This document shows positions 1 to 9,605 of a DNA stretch of 64,000 nucleotides, in pieces. Position numbers and translations under genes: made by a program. Below the pieces are notes generated by a model that saw only the letters and a program-made list of their open reading frames with translations, did not search any database and had not been told where the DNA came from. The first letter of the stretch is position 1. Every line of letters starts with the position of its first letter. Source of the DNA: Paulinella micropora (taxonomy: Eukaryota > Cercozoa > Imbricatea > Euglyphida). Location: NCBI GenBank assembly GCA_009731375.1, contig BJOX01000215.1, positions 527,430 to 591,429 on the forward strand, given 5' to 3'.

Positions 1-1177
1 GATCGCTTTGCCCTTTACCATGCCCGAAGCTCCGAACCAAGGCAGCACAACGTAGTCGTGGTTATCCAGCAGCCATCTGGCTGCTTTCTTGTGCACGTCT
101 TGGACCATGTTGTACACTTTGTCACGGACTCGAGTAACAGCACGCCGTAGGCGCCAGCGGTTCCGCTTCTTGCTGCTGTCCTTAGCCAGTAGTGCGACCT
201 TGCTTTGCAGATTGTCAATGTGCTTCTGCAATCGGTACACGCGTGCAATGGATCCACGGCCCCATTCGGTTATCGCGCCCGAGTCCGCATGGTACATGGT
301 CAGAAAGCTCCTCACGCCAGGGTCAATGCTCACTACACGCAGCCCGCTGCCGCGGGCTGCAAGGGTAGCAAGGGGGGGCTCGGGGGGCTTGCCCCCCGGG
401 TCCCAGAAAGCCCGCAAAGAAGCTGGCAACCCCAGACTGTGTGCGAGATCGCGATCGTTGACCTGCGCTCCTGCCACTTGCGGAAGCTGACTCTCTTCCA
501 GTGAAAGAACTTGCCCTTCTGGCTAAGATTTGTGATGGCGGAGGCCCGTGCCGCTTGCAGGTCCCGGATGGCCACTTCTCGGATGTCATAGGGCACGCTG
601 AGAAGCCACGGCCTGGCTCGCACAAATTCGCTATCTTGTTTCACAAACCGCAGGCGCAGAGTATCCAAATCGAAGTCACCCAGGCAGCGCATTCTACCGC
701 CCATCTCGGCCCTTCTTTGCTCTCGGCGCTCCTTTTGCTCTTGGCGTTCCCTGGCTTTCCTAGCCTTGATCTCCTCGGGCGTCTCCTCCTTCTCCTCCTT
801 GTCTTTCCGCTCCTGCGGCTTCTCCTCTTTTTTTCTTCTCTTGTGCTTGGCGGGCTTTTCCTCCTTTTTTTCTTGGCGCCGTCTCTTTTTACTAGCAACC
901 TGCGTGGGTTGACCTTGCTGCTGCTCCTCTTCGCTGGGCCAGGGGAAACGCTCATCCTCTTTTCTCAGCCAGGCCACCGCCGCATTCCAGGTGGTATGAA
1001 CTGCCCGAAATATCAGCCAAGCCTTACGCAGCCAAGCTCGCCTAACCTGTTTATCCTTGGTCTTTGGGTAGATCCTGCACGTGAGTGTCTTGAGCGGGGG
1101 CGTCTTACCTGCTTTCTTATTCAGACTAAACTTCTTCTTGGGCGGCTTGTTCTGCGTCTCGTCTGCTTTGGCTGCCA

Positions 1178-1264
1178 GCCCGCTGGCGCGGGCTGAAGGG
1201 GGGGTTCGGGGGGCCTCGCCCCCCGCGGGCTGAAGGGGGGGCTCGGGGGGCCTTGCCCCCCGGA
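1178..1264. repeat. GC-rich double-hairpin module (M1+M2) inside Fanzor copy 1
   Basis: M1 is an inverted repeat around CCCGCTGGCGCGGG. M2 is an inverted repeat of the form GGGGGGCCTTGCCCCCC preceded by a GGGGGGCTC-like arm. Here one M1 is followed by two M2 units in tandem. The module sits in the amino-terminal coding region of Fanzor copy 1 and has no counterpart at this position in the intact copy, so it looks like an insertion. Confidence 0.75.
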
Positions 1265-1365
1265 CTCAGTCCAGAACGGCGCATAATCTTTCGACGGGGG
1301 CTCTGGAGGAGGCTGCGCGGGCCTGAACTTTTTCTCCCGGGTCTTCTCTTCTTGTGGGCAACCTG

Positions 1366-1420
1366 CCAGCCCGCTAGTGCGGGCTGAAGGGGGGTTCGGG
1401 GGGCCTTGCCCCCCGCGCCG
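1366..1420. repeat. GC-rich double-hairpin module (M1+M2), second insertion in Fanzor copy 1
   Basis: Same M1+M2 arrangement as at 1178-1264, placed a few codons after the start codon of Fanzor copy 1. The M1 stem has a CTAGTG centre instead of CTGGCG. Its presence close to the ATG without an immediate stop shows the module can be read through in this frame. Confidence 0.7.
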
Positions 1421-1600
1421 CCTCATTGGAAAAATCACTGGTGGGATGGCTTGGACGGAGTTTGTCGTCTAGGCAGGACCCGTAAAGCCAAGGGCGGGGC
1501 CATGCTTGCTTGTACCTGGTGACAAGGTTAAATTTATGAATTTAGAGTGGGGGCAAAAATAGGCCAACTTTTTTTTGGAACCAACCAAAGGGGGGGGGGG

Positions 1601-1810
1601 CGCCCCCCCCCCTCCTTTCTTTTCTTCGGGGGAGGGGGAGAGAGGAGAGGGAAAGGGAAGGGGAAGGGTGCCCCCCCCCTCCTCTTTTTCTTTTATTTCC
1701 TTTGGGAGCGGGAGGGAGGGGGGGGGGGGGGGGGGNNNNNNNNNNCTCACTTGCCTCCTCCCCCCCCCCCCCCCCCCCACCCCTCCCTCCTCTCCTCTGG
1801 CCTTCCTCCC
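1601..1810. repeat. G/C homopolymer block with 10-N gap
   Basis: Low-complexity purine and C-rich sequence around a 10-N gap at 1736-1745. No gene is visible. It separates the Fanzor leader from repeat R3. Confidence 0.8.
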
Positions 1811-2035
1811 AGGTTGGCCTAGCCAGTTATTCTGCTGACGAGTTTGTTTTGATATGGTCGAAAAAGGCAATACCAGAGGACACTTTGGCAAAGCACTCCG
1901 TTTCAGCCGTATCACTAGCAAAAAATAGTTGTTTTCAAACATTCAATGAATCACAGGCGTGGATGTGGCTAAAGACAATTTGTTTCTTTTTTCTTTCTTG
2001 CAACTATGTAATAAACGTCTTTTATTAAAGCTCTC
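1811..2035 (+). repeat. Dispersed repeat R3, copy 1
   Basis: About 220 bp, almost identical to 8903-9118 and, over its first 160 bp, to 14536-14698. It contains GATATGGTCGAAAAAGGCA, whose reverse complement occurs in the R2 composite repeats, and ends near GTAATAAA. A 45-bp piece recurs near 31684-31725. No coding sense is evident. Confidence 0.8.
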
Positions 2036-2459
2036 AGACAAGGTTGTCGGGCAAGAAAAAAATTTTGTTTTTCCTGATTTTATGTTTTTCATATTTTGTT
2101 GACCCTGCGCACGGTGGCCGAGCCATGGCTCCGACAGGGCGCCGTTGGGTCAGCGCTCAATCCTAGCGGCTAGGCTTGCTCGACCAAGCCACGAGAGAGA
2201 AGGGGGGGGGGGGGGGGGGCCCCCCCCCCCCCCCNNNNNNNNNNCCGACCACCCCCGAGAGTGCGCCGGGGTAGGAGAGGGGGGGGGGAGGGGAGAGAGA
2301 TGTGCCCCCCCTTCCCTTCCCTCTCCCTCACTTGCCTCCTCTCCCTCCCTTTCCTCCCCCTTTCCCCCCCGCACACACACACACACACACAAACAAAAGA
2401 ATAAAAAGTGCTGCCGGCCAAAAAACAAAAAAGGAAAAACATAGAGTGTGCATAGAAAA
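2036..2459. repeat. Intergenic low-complexity sequence with (CA)n and a gap
   Basis: Contains a TTTATTAAAG box at the R3 end, a stem-like GGTGGCCGAGCCATGG near 2112 that has a relative near 43965, a G/C run with a 10-N gap (2235-2244), and a short CA microsatellite (about 2373-2391). It is the upstream region of the gene at 2460. No ORF of note. Confidence 0.6.
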
Positions 2460-3374
2460 ATGGGGAGTGCACCATCTACCACGGACGCTAGCAGTACAGA
2501 GGAGCCCTCTCTCAAGAAATTATGTACAAAAGTGCGCACAGAACTTCGAATTGACTTAGCTTGTGACAGGCACGGGGTCGACGGCTGGTTGCGGCTGCAG
2601 CTGAGCCCCACGGCAGTGCTGCGCGGCAGCGCCTTCATTATGGGCGCCGGATGCTTCGAAGTTTGTCTCGCACTGCCGAGCCCGGCGGATCCGGGACGTT
2701 GTGGACAGGAAGCTTACCGTGCGATCGAAAGGAACGCAAACGCACTGCGAGTCAGCGCCGACCTGTCGGCCATCCTAGCCCCGGGCCTGAGGCTGGAACT
2801 TGTGCCACATACCGATGAGCGCGACCAGGAGTTGGCGACGCTGCGCTTCGAAATTTCTCGGCTTGCCCGTGTAGTGCGGGAGCTGAGCACGCCGCGTGTG
2901 CTGCCCATCAAAGCGGCCGAGCTCGCCCGCTGGGGGCACGGCGGTGCAGGTGTGGCCTGCCGCAGGGTGGGGCCGCTGTGCATGTTGGAGGGGTACGTGG
3001 TCTTTGATCAAGACCGGCTGCGCTTCGAAGATGTCAAAGACCTCCCAAAGGAGAATGATAACCACGCAAAAATAGGAGCCTTTTGCACCCTGCTGGAGCT
3101 GCCTGTTGCGTGGCGCCCCGCGCAGGCCGTAGCGTACCCCTTTCCCCCCCAAACCTTTTTTCCTCTTTACCTCAATCATAGCGCAATACGACAGAATAGC
3201 CTTGAGGTAGGCGCGGACGGACGGGTTCGCTTGTGCGTCACATGCAACAACGTTACGCGCAAGCAACTAAGCGCGGGCAATCTGAAACAAAGGACCCTTC
3301 GGGATGAAAACAATAGTACATGGAAAATGCCACTCGCGCTTGACCTCGGTGTGTTGCGTTGGTTCGTGGCCTAA
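2460..3374 (+). CDS. Uncharacterised 304-residue protein (paralog of 48075-48884)
   Basis: I do not recognise the family. The ATG at 2460 is chosen because the paralog at 48075 begins at the equivalent ATG with a matching start (MGSAPSTTDAS here, MGTAPSTESAG there). Residues about 25-120 share blocks such as GWLRL, LRGSAF, NALRV and ADLSAILAPG with the paralog. A short helical stretch follows (about 120-150). The carboxy-terminal third is beta-like and contains LELPVAWRPAQAVAYPF, which loosely resembles the LP..wRP..v motif of viral and phage fibre-type domains; I treat that as a weak hint only. There is no signal peptide or membrane helix. The stop is followed within about 40 bases by TTATTAAAA. 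Conservation between two diverged copies supports a real gene. Confidence 0.75.
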   Translation: MGSAPSTTDASSTEEPSLKKLCTKVRTELRIDLACDRHGVDGWLRLQLSPTAVLRGSAFIMGAGCFEVCLALPSPADPGRCGQEAYRAIERNANALRVSADLSAILAPGLRLELVPHTDERDQELATLRFEISRLARVVRELSTPRVLPIKAAELARWGHGGAGVACRRVGPLCMLEGYVVFDQDRLRFEDVKDLPKENDNHAKIGAFCTLLELPVAWRPAQAVAYPFPPQTFFPLYLNHSAIRQNSLEVGADGRVRLCVTCNNVTRKQLSAGNLKQRTLRDENNSTWKMPLALDLGVLRWFVA

Positions 3375-3452
3375 GTCATTTGCGCGTAAGCAGCAGCAGT
3401 TATTAAAAAAAACAGTCTTGAATACTTTATTTAATCAGATCGCGTTGAGCTG

Positions 3453-3878
3453 TTAGCATGAGCCTTTAGCATGGCAGGAGTGACTGTAGCTGCAGCTGTG
3501 CTCCTCAGGAGGCTCCTCGCCTTGGCTATGGATCCAGCCCGCGCTGATTTCAAACAACTTGAAACCGGGAGGAGTTTTGCTGGCGATGGCCCTGAGCCTA
3601 CCGGGGCGGTCGCAGTGTAGCTGCCCTGTCCACACGCACCCCAAGAACTCTGCCACCGTCGGTTGCCACTCGGCAGAGCACCAACGACAGAGCAGCTCAA
3701 GCTTATCCTGGAAGTCGAGGTTTGGCCAGTTTCCCAGCTGGCACCGAAGCAAAGACCATCCCTGGCAGTGTTCCTTTGTACCTCGGGCCACCAGGATTTC
3801 CTGTAGGCTGTAGGAGAGCTGAGCAAGACAGATCAGGCACTTGAAATACCAGTGTTGGCAACGGCCGACTGTCCTGGA
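3453..3878 (-). pseudogene. Cys/Trp-rich gene fragment, 5' end lost to a repeat
   Basis: The minus-strand frame is open from about 3878 to a stop at 3453 and has no ATG. Its first residues, GRCQHWYFKCLICLAQ, give a C-x2-H...C-x2-C pattern, followed by HCQGWSLLRCQLGNWP and FLGCVWTGQLHC, so it is rich in Cys, His and Trp and may be a zinc-binding or disulfide protein. The open frame stops abruptly where the dispersed repeat (TCCTGGAAATACACAGTCAT) begins, so the promoter and amino terminus appear to have been replaced by repeat sequence. Two other frames are also open over part of this stretch but lack this regular Cys pattern. Function unknown. Confidence 0.45.
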
Positions 3879-4337
3879 AATACACAGTCATGCCCATTTG
3901 TCGACAAATTCCACGCAAGAAAAAAGAGAGAGAGAGAGAGGGAGGGAGGGGGATGTGCCGCGTGCTGCCCTTTCTCTCTTCTCCAGCTGCCTGCCGGTCT
4001 CTGGAGGGGTTCACCTCTCTAAGATTTCTTTGAGTTTTAATTATTAAAAATTTTGTTGCAGTTCTTGGCGCCCCACTCCAACCATGCTTCTTTCTTTTCC
4101 CTTTCTTTAGTTCTCAGTGCCAACATTAAAATTTTGTCAGGGATATTGTTTTAATTTTTACATTCGAAGCGCGCCTCTGCCCTCTTCCGTCCCCTTCTCT
4201 CCCCCGCCTTCTTCGGCCATATCAGCCCAACCGGGCACACACAGAATTTGGCGACAAATTTCATGCAAGAAAGGAGAGAAAGAGAGAGAGAGAGAGAGAG
4301 AGGAGGGGGGAAGGGGAGAGGGGGAAACGGGGAGGGG

Positions 4338-4368
<31 letters not shown>

Positions 4369-5050
4369 CCCNNNNNNNNNNNNNNNNNNNNNNNNNNNNN
4401 NNNNNNNNNNNNNNNNNNNNNNNNNNNNNNNNNNNNNNNNNNNNNNNNNNNNNNNNNNNNNNNNNNNNNNNNNNNNNNNNNNNNNNNNNNNNNNNNNNNN
4501 NNNNNNNNNNNNNNNNNNNNNNNNNNNNNNNNNNNNNNNNNNNNNNNNNNNNNNNNNNNNNNNNNNNNNNNNNNNNNNNNNNNNNNNNNNNNNNNNNNNN
4601 NNNNNNNNNNNNNNNNNNNNNNNNNNNNNNNNNNNNNNNNCCCCCCCCCCTCCCCCCCCCGCCCGGGGGTCGGCGGGTGCTCGAAAAAAGTTTTTTTTGT
4701 TAAGAGCACAATTCTGGCACACGTTCCTTTTCCCCGGCAAATATGCGCACATAAGTCACATTTGACGACAAATTCCACGTAAGAAAAAGAAAGAGAGCGA
4801 GAGCGAGAGAAGACTTCAATCCAATCCGTCCCTCTCCTAGTTTTCAGTGTCAAGTGTAAGATTTCTTTCAAAATTAACTAATAAAATTTTTGTTGCAATG
4901 CTTAGCGCCCCCCCCACTCCAACCATGCGTCTGCTGAGTATTAGGGATCTTGTTCAAAAGGCCCGGCTCCTCTTACACCTCTGAGTACCTCGACAAGCTG
5001 AGTTTTAATTAATGCTCTTCTTCGACCGCTCTTAGCACGCGTTTGAGCGC
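3879..5050. repeat. Composite repeat array (R1 and R2 modules) with a 269-N gap
   Basis: In order: GTCGACAAATTCCACGCAAG followed by an AG microsatellite; R1 (CTGGAGGGGTTCACCTCTCT, about 3955-4032); a module with TTTTGTTGCAGTTCTTGGCG and TTTTGTCAGGGATATTG; a module ending GGCGACAAATTTCATGCAAG plus another AG run; a C run with the gap 4372-4640; then GGGTGCTCGAAAAAAG and AGCACAATTCTGGCACACG. The same modules recur in the same order at many places. No gene seen. Confidence 0.8.
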
Positions 5051-5055
5051 GTCTA

Positions 5056-7062
5056 TTAAGCTGAAGGCCCGCAGTGCACTGCACCGTCGTCATCGTATTC
5101 TTCGTCGCTTTCTTCTGGTCCATCGTATTCTTCGTCGCTTTTTTCTGGTTCATCGTTTTCTTTGTCGCTTTTTTCTGGTTCATCGTTTTCTTCGTCGCTT
5201 TCTGTTGATTCATCGTCTTCTGAATCGACTACATCATTTAAGCCCGCCCACTCAGCGCGCGTCTCAATCGACGTACTACAAGGAACAATGGTCTTCTCTA
5301 TTTCTTTATCGATTTTCCAGTTTTTGGGCACAATCTCGAACCAATCAATCGGCTGTTTGTCCACACACAGGGATGCATGGATCGCTCTCAATCCGTTGGG
5401 CAGCTCGATCTTGCTAAGCTTGGGGCAGTTAGTTATCGATACATATATTGCATACAGCTTCTGTGTTAGTCCAAACCCGCCCCTTACAAACAGGTGTTTT
5501 AAACGGATTTCCCTTAGCTCTTTGCAGTTTTCGATGGTTATCCTGAGATTTGCCAACGCGCTGCCTGACGTGCCACCAGACCTCGGCGCCTTGCCTTTCA
5601 CGGGGCGCTTGAACTCCTTGTCTTCTGCCCAGTTGTAGGTGTCTATGCGTATAAGGTTGGCACATTCAGTAATGAGAATATCTACTATAAAGTAGGGCTT
5701 CGTCCGGAGTAAGAGTGGTGGCTCCCCGGCTCGAGGACTCCAAGGCAGGCCGGCGTCCCCGCCCAGCGTTATGTACTCCAACTGTTGACAATCAGTGACT
5801 TTCACGTTGTAGTAACCATTGGCTGCACGCCAGCCGGCGGGCAGCAGGAGCTTTGTAAGGCTTGGTAAGGACACTACACAAACCGTGAGTTCCTTGTATT
5901 CAAGTTTCCGGGGAATTCCAGCTTTGATAGTTGGGGGCAATCGTTCAGTTGGCAGAAGAAAAAGCAGGTCCGAGCACTCGGCTCAGCGTGCAGCTCGACG
6001 CTCCGGAGCAGTGGTATCCATTTCAAACGCATAGAAACCATGTTCGGCGACTCGCTGCCTATATCCAATTTCGTTTCTTGCACGTTGCCCCCCCTCACTT
6101 CTAACGCTATGCTTGTCAGCGGCTCACTCCCTTTGCGGTTGCTGCGGTAAATGCAAAGCATTTCGGCGGGGTAGTCGAACACCTGAATATCCGCCCGCCC
6201 CCCGACAGCCAAGAGCAACTTATTTGCGACTGGAAATGATGTCAGGGAAGAAGAAGGCAATAGTTTCAGGATCAGGGTCCGAGGAAGTGGCGTGTATGCT
6301 TCTACACACTCCCAGAATTTTAGCTTGAGCGCACTTTTACTGTCTGCGCCTTCTGCAGCACTAGGAGACACGGTGAAAACAAACTTTTCAAGCTCCGAGC
6401 ATTGCCATACAAAAAATCTGGCTTTGTCGTCTTCCCCCTGGGGCATCAACCTGGTTTGGAGAAGGCGGAAGTCGCGCACCAAGTCGTTGGAAATCATAAA
6501 GGTCTTCTTCTTCTTTGGAGAAAACGTTAGGTTGTGCAAGCATAGATGCCGTATGTTTATATAGGGCTCGACACCAGGGCTGAAAGGAAAGCACCAGCTT
6601 TCTTTTTCGGTCAGGACCGTGCTGTCCGTCGCCGCCAAGGCCAGGCTTTCAAGCTGCCTGCCGGATCTATCATCACCCATGATGAGCGCGACCGTCTTTG
6701 CTAGTGATTTCCAGTACAAAGGAGTCAGTCTTCTATAGGCAGCAGAAGCTGGCGCCGGGGGAGACCACAGGGGGGCGAACCTGATGTGGTTCTTTGCTTC
6801 TCGGCGGTAATCTTGCGCGGCTTTTACCATCTTTTTCAGCACTTGGTCATCCACCTTGCCCGTGCACAGGTACGCTAGCACATTGTTGGGCCCCGCAACT
6901 TTGGAAATATTTGACTCTGACAGTAGTGGGTATTCCTCGCGCAAGGCGGCTTGGAACTTTGCTAAGTCTACAGCATTCAGATACGATCGGACTAATTCCC
7001 TAGGGTCCTCCGTGATAAGTCTCTCAAATTCGATTTTGATTTCTTTGACGACATTGACCCCG
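5056..7062 (-). pseudogene. LRR-like protein gene with acidic tail, 5' truncated, one frameshift
   Basis: Two overlapping minus frames (5874-7062 and 5056-5940) join with one base shift at the CCCCGG near 5913. The joined product shows irregular leucine-rich repeats with a Cys/Asn signature, for example LNDCPQLSKLEFP, ITECANLIRIDTYNW, ITIENCKELREIRLKH and ITNCPKLSKIELPNGL. It ends in an acidic repeat (EEDEPEKSD-like units, about the last 60 residues). The frame is open upstream to about 7062 with no ATG; beyond that lies an AG microsatellite repeat, so the native start is missing. LRR proteins of this type usually mediate protein binding, and many carry an F-box, but no F-box is visible here. 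I infer a gene broken by repeat insertion; the shift itself may be an assembly error. Confidence 0.6.
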
Positions 7063-7698
7063 ACCCTTTACAAGAGAGAGAGAGAGAGAGGAGACGGGAA
7101 AGAGAGGGAAGGGGAGGGGGCGGGAGGGAAGGAGGAGGGGGGCGCGATGGGAGTGCCCCGGGGGGGTTCACCTCTCTAAGATTTCTTTGACTTTTAGTTA
7201 TTAAAAATTTTGTTGCAGTTCTTGGCGCCCCACTCCAACCATGTGCCACCCCGCTGGCGCGGGCTGGAATGAAGAAGAAAAGGCTTTCAAGCAGCGTTTT
7301 CCTAGCCTTCAGACGTCTCGTCTATTAAGCTGAAGGCCCGCAGTGCACTGCGCATCCAGCTTCTGCGCCAGTGAGGGCTCAGCGCGAATTACCACGTTTT
7401 TTCCGTGCGTTGCCGGGCGGGAGCTGCCAACTCAAAACTTTTTAATTAAAGAACTTTTTGATGTTGAGCCAAGCGAAATTAATAACAATTTTGTTGCGGT
7501 TGAATTGAGTTTGCCAATATTTCACGCTACGCTCAAAGGCCTGCTAGAGCGTATACAATGTCTGAGTAGTTTATTCGCGCGCGGGCAGGGGACTTGAAGG
7601 CGAACCAGACAAGAAATGAAAAACAGGCTTGAGCCAGGCAGCAACCAACTCGCGGAAAAAACGCCCCTTATCCTGAGTTTTGGCGCGTGGCCCCTTCA
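7063..7698. repeat. R2/R1 repeat pieces, an M1 hairpin, and a 32-bp copy of the LRR gene 3' end
   Basis: 7073-7095 is an AG run. 7165-7250 carries the TTTTGTTGCAGTTCTTGGCG module. 7250-7270 is an M1 hairpin (CCCGCTGGCGCGGGCTGG). Bases 7320-7351 match 5051-5082, the 3' end of the LRR gene, in the same orientation, so a second LRR copy probably once stood here. A short ORF at 7343-7597 runs through repeat sequence and is not called. Confidence 0.6.
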
Positions 7699-8549
7699 CT
7701 AAATGAAGGAAAGTTCATCGTTAGCCTGCCACAGCGCGAGCCTATCGTTATTATCCCACATTCCGATCATCGCAAACAAGAAAATGAATCCAAAGAACAA
7801 CGACATGCCAAAGAGAACTTGACAATTTTCCTTTTCATTTTCTAGGCGCGCTTTCCATTCCCGTTGCTCTCGAGTTTCACTTGTCCAGCGCAGGCGTTCA
7901 AATTCGACTGAGTAGTCTTGTTCACGTTTACAGCAAATCATCAGAGCAATCACGCTCATGCAAAACAATACGAGAGCACTAATACCTAGCCCAGTCATAA
8001 CGGTATAGTTATTTGTGCACACAACCGTCGGCGTAAAGTCGAGCGAGCAGCTGTTGCTGTTGTCGAGGGGCCGTCTACAGACCGCGTACGCGGTGAGATT
8101 GAGGTCGGTGCCTTTACTCCTCCTCGCCCTGATACGCGCTCTGGTTTCTTGTAGATGATGGTGGTCATATTTTTTCAATTTCCAAAACAAGTGTGGCGTT
8201 TTGGATGTCACATGCTCGGAGGCGTCGTGTGAGACTTGAAACTCGAATTCGACGTCTGGTCCTGCTTTTGGAAAAAAATGCTAAAGATTTTGACAAAGTG
8301 GCACTTTGGAAGCTTAAGAAAAGGCTGGACAGAAAAAAGGTGTACTCTTTCATTTTTCGGAATCTCTGCGTGGTGCGAATAAGCATGTGTCTCTAAATAA
8401 TCAATAACGAGTCGTCGGTAACGACGCAAATATTCGGGGCCACTGCTTATGTTGCTTTTTGGCTCAGGAATATAATGATGATTACCCAAAGGCCTCGCAG
8501 CCCGCACAGAACAGGACCAGCATGCAAGAAACAAGAGCAGCCGTGCCAT
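7699..8549 (-). CDS. Signal-peptide protein with two membrane helices (frame break at a T7 run)
   Basis: The ATG at 8549 starts a clear signal peptide (MARLLLFLACWSCSVRAARP). The first frame runs to 8208; the rest lies in a second frame. The two join with a one-base shift at a run of seven T (about 8267-8273): upstream reads SIFF, downstream reads FPKAGPDVEFEFQ. The joined product has a luminal or extracellular part of about 150 residues with Cys and Asn-linked glycosylation sites (CTNNYT), a first membrane helix (LGISALVLFCMSVIALMICC), a charged cytosolic loop with EREW-like residues, and a second helix (VLFGMSLFFGFIFLFAMIGM). The same two-helix plan occurs in the gene at 14701-15305. Function unknown. 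The shift is probably an assembly error, though TTTTTTC is also a slippery sequence. Confidence 0.65.
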
Positions 8550-8677
8550 CGTTTTTTAAATCGAGAGGATGCAGTAAGCAAGGAGCACACTGCCTCTCTT
8601 TTTTTGTTTTTTATTCTTGGCTAGTGTGATTCTCGGAACTCAAGTTTAGAGTACGGGGCTCAAGGAGCGAAGGAGGA

Positions 8678-8711
<34 letters not shown>

Positions 8712-9605
8712 CCCCCCCCCCCCCCCCCCCCTTTCCCCCCCCGNNNNNNNNNNNNNNNNNNNNNNNNNNNNNNNNNNNNNNNNNNNNNNNNNNNNNNNNN
8801 NNNNNNNNNNNNNNNNNNNNNNNNNNNNNNNNNNNNNNNNNNNNNNNNNNNNNNNNNNNNCCCCCCCCCGCCCCCCCCCCCTCCCTCCTCTCCCGGGGCC
8901 TTCCTCCCAGGTTGGCCTAGCCAGTTATTCTGCTGACGAGTTTGTTTTGATATGGTCGAAAAAGGCAATACCAAAGGACACTTTGGCAAAGCACTCCGTT
9001 TCAGCAATATCACTAGCAAAAAATAGTTGTTTTCAAACATTCAATGAATCACAGGCGTGGATGTGGCTAAAGACAATTTGTTTCTTTTTTTCTTTCTTGC
9101 AACTATGTAATAAAAGTCTGCTTGTTGGAAAAATTGCAAGCACGATAGTATATCAAGATCGCTTGGATCCGCTCCCCTTCTTAGTTCTCAGTGCTAACAT
9201 TAAAATTTTGTCAGGGATATTTTGGCAAGATTTTTTCTTGTACACCGGCGAAGCGCGCCCCTGCCCTCTCTCCGTCCCCGATACAGTCGAAAAGGGCAGC
9301 GGTTCCGGGCTTTTTGGAAGTGCAGCCTTCTTTGGCCATATCAGCCCAACCGGGCACACACACAGAATTTCGCGACAAATTTCATGCAAGAAAGGAGAGA
9401 AAGAGAGAGAGAGAGAGAGAGGAGGGGGGAAGGGGACAAACGGGGGGAGGGGAAAACGAGGGGAGGGGGAAAACGGGGAGAGGGGAAAGACGGGGGGAGG
9501 GGGAAAACGGGGAGAGGGGAAAAACGGGGAGAGGGGAAAANNNNNNNNNNGAAACAGGGGGGGCGGGGGGAACGGGGAGAGGGGGAAACGGGGAGGGGGG
9601 CGCCC
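8550..9605. repeat. Repeat block: poly-G/C with gap, R3 copy 2, R2 module, AG and GGGGAAAA runs
   Basis: A G/C run with gap 8744-8860, then R3 copy 2 (8903-9118), then the TTTTGTCAGGGATATT module and the ATACAGTCGAAAAGGGCAGC stem (9281-9300), an AG run near 9395-9420, and tandem GGGGAAAACGGGGAGA-type units with a 10-N gap at 9541-9550. No gene seen. Confidence 0.75.

Larger units (their letters stand above)
1..1600 (-). mobile_element. Fanzor (TnpB-like) element, copy 1, decayed and cut by the window edge
   Basis: Read on the minus strand, the element begins with a conserved leader (about 1440-1560), then an ATG at 1426, then a protein that parallels the intact copy at 22717-24723. Shared blocks include MAWLRKEDERFPWPSEEEQQ, a Lys/Glu-rich linker, and LGDFDLDTLRLRF. 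The amino-terminal part (about 1121-1426) carries two GC-hairpin insertions, and the main frame (333-977) shifts out before the RuvC-I region. The RuvC-I part continues to base 1 in another frame. Against the intact copy there is one extra base near 377 and five fewer bases near 421, a net shift. I infer a non-functional copy, or a copy with assembly errors in the GC runs. The catalytic RuvC-II and zinc-ribbon part lies outside the window. Confidence 0.8.

Noticed and set aside
3879-4371. R2 composite repeats as LTRs of a retrotransposon
   Set aside because: No TG...CA ends, no paired copies around reverse transcriptase or integrase sequence, and no such protein anywhere in the window.
4117-4871. 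ORFs running through N gaps with poly-Pro or poly-Gly ends
   Set aside because: They are made of unknown bases and homopolymers. The same applies at 8660-9040, 10075-10650, 24842-25777, 30236-31082 and 44125-44712.
7343-7597. 84-codon plus ORF
   Set aside because: It runs through R2 sequence (GAAATTAATAACAATTTTGT) and a copied LRR-gene end, so it is a chance frame.
8208-8549. Programmed minus-one frameshifting at the TTTTTTC heptamer
   Set aside because: The other broken genes shift in the opposite direction and at different sequences, so homopolymer error is the simpler explanation. Not ruled out.
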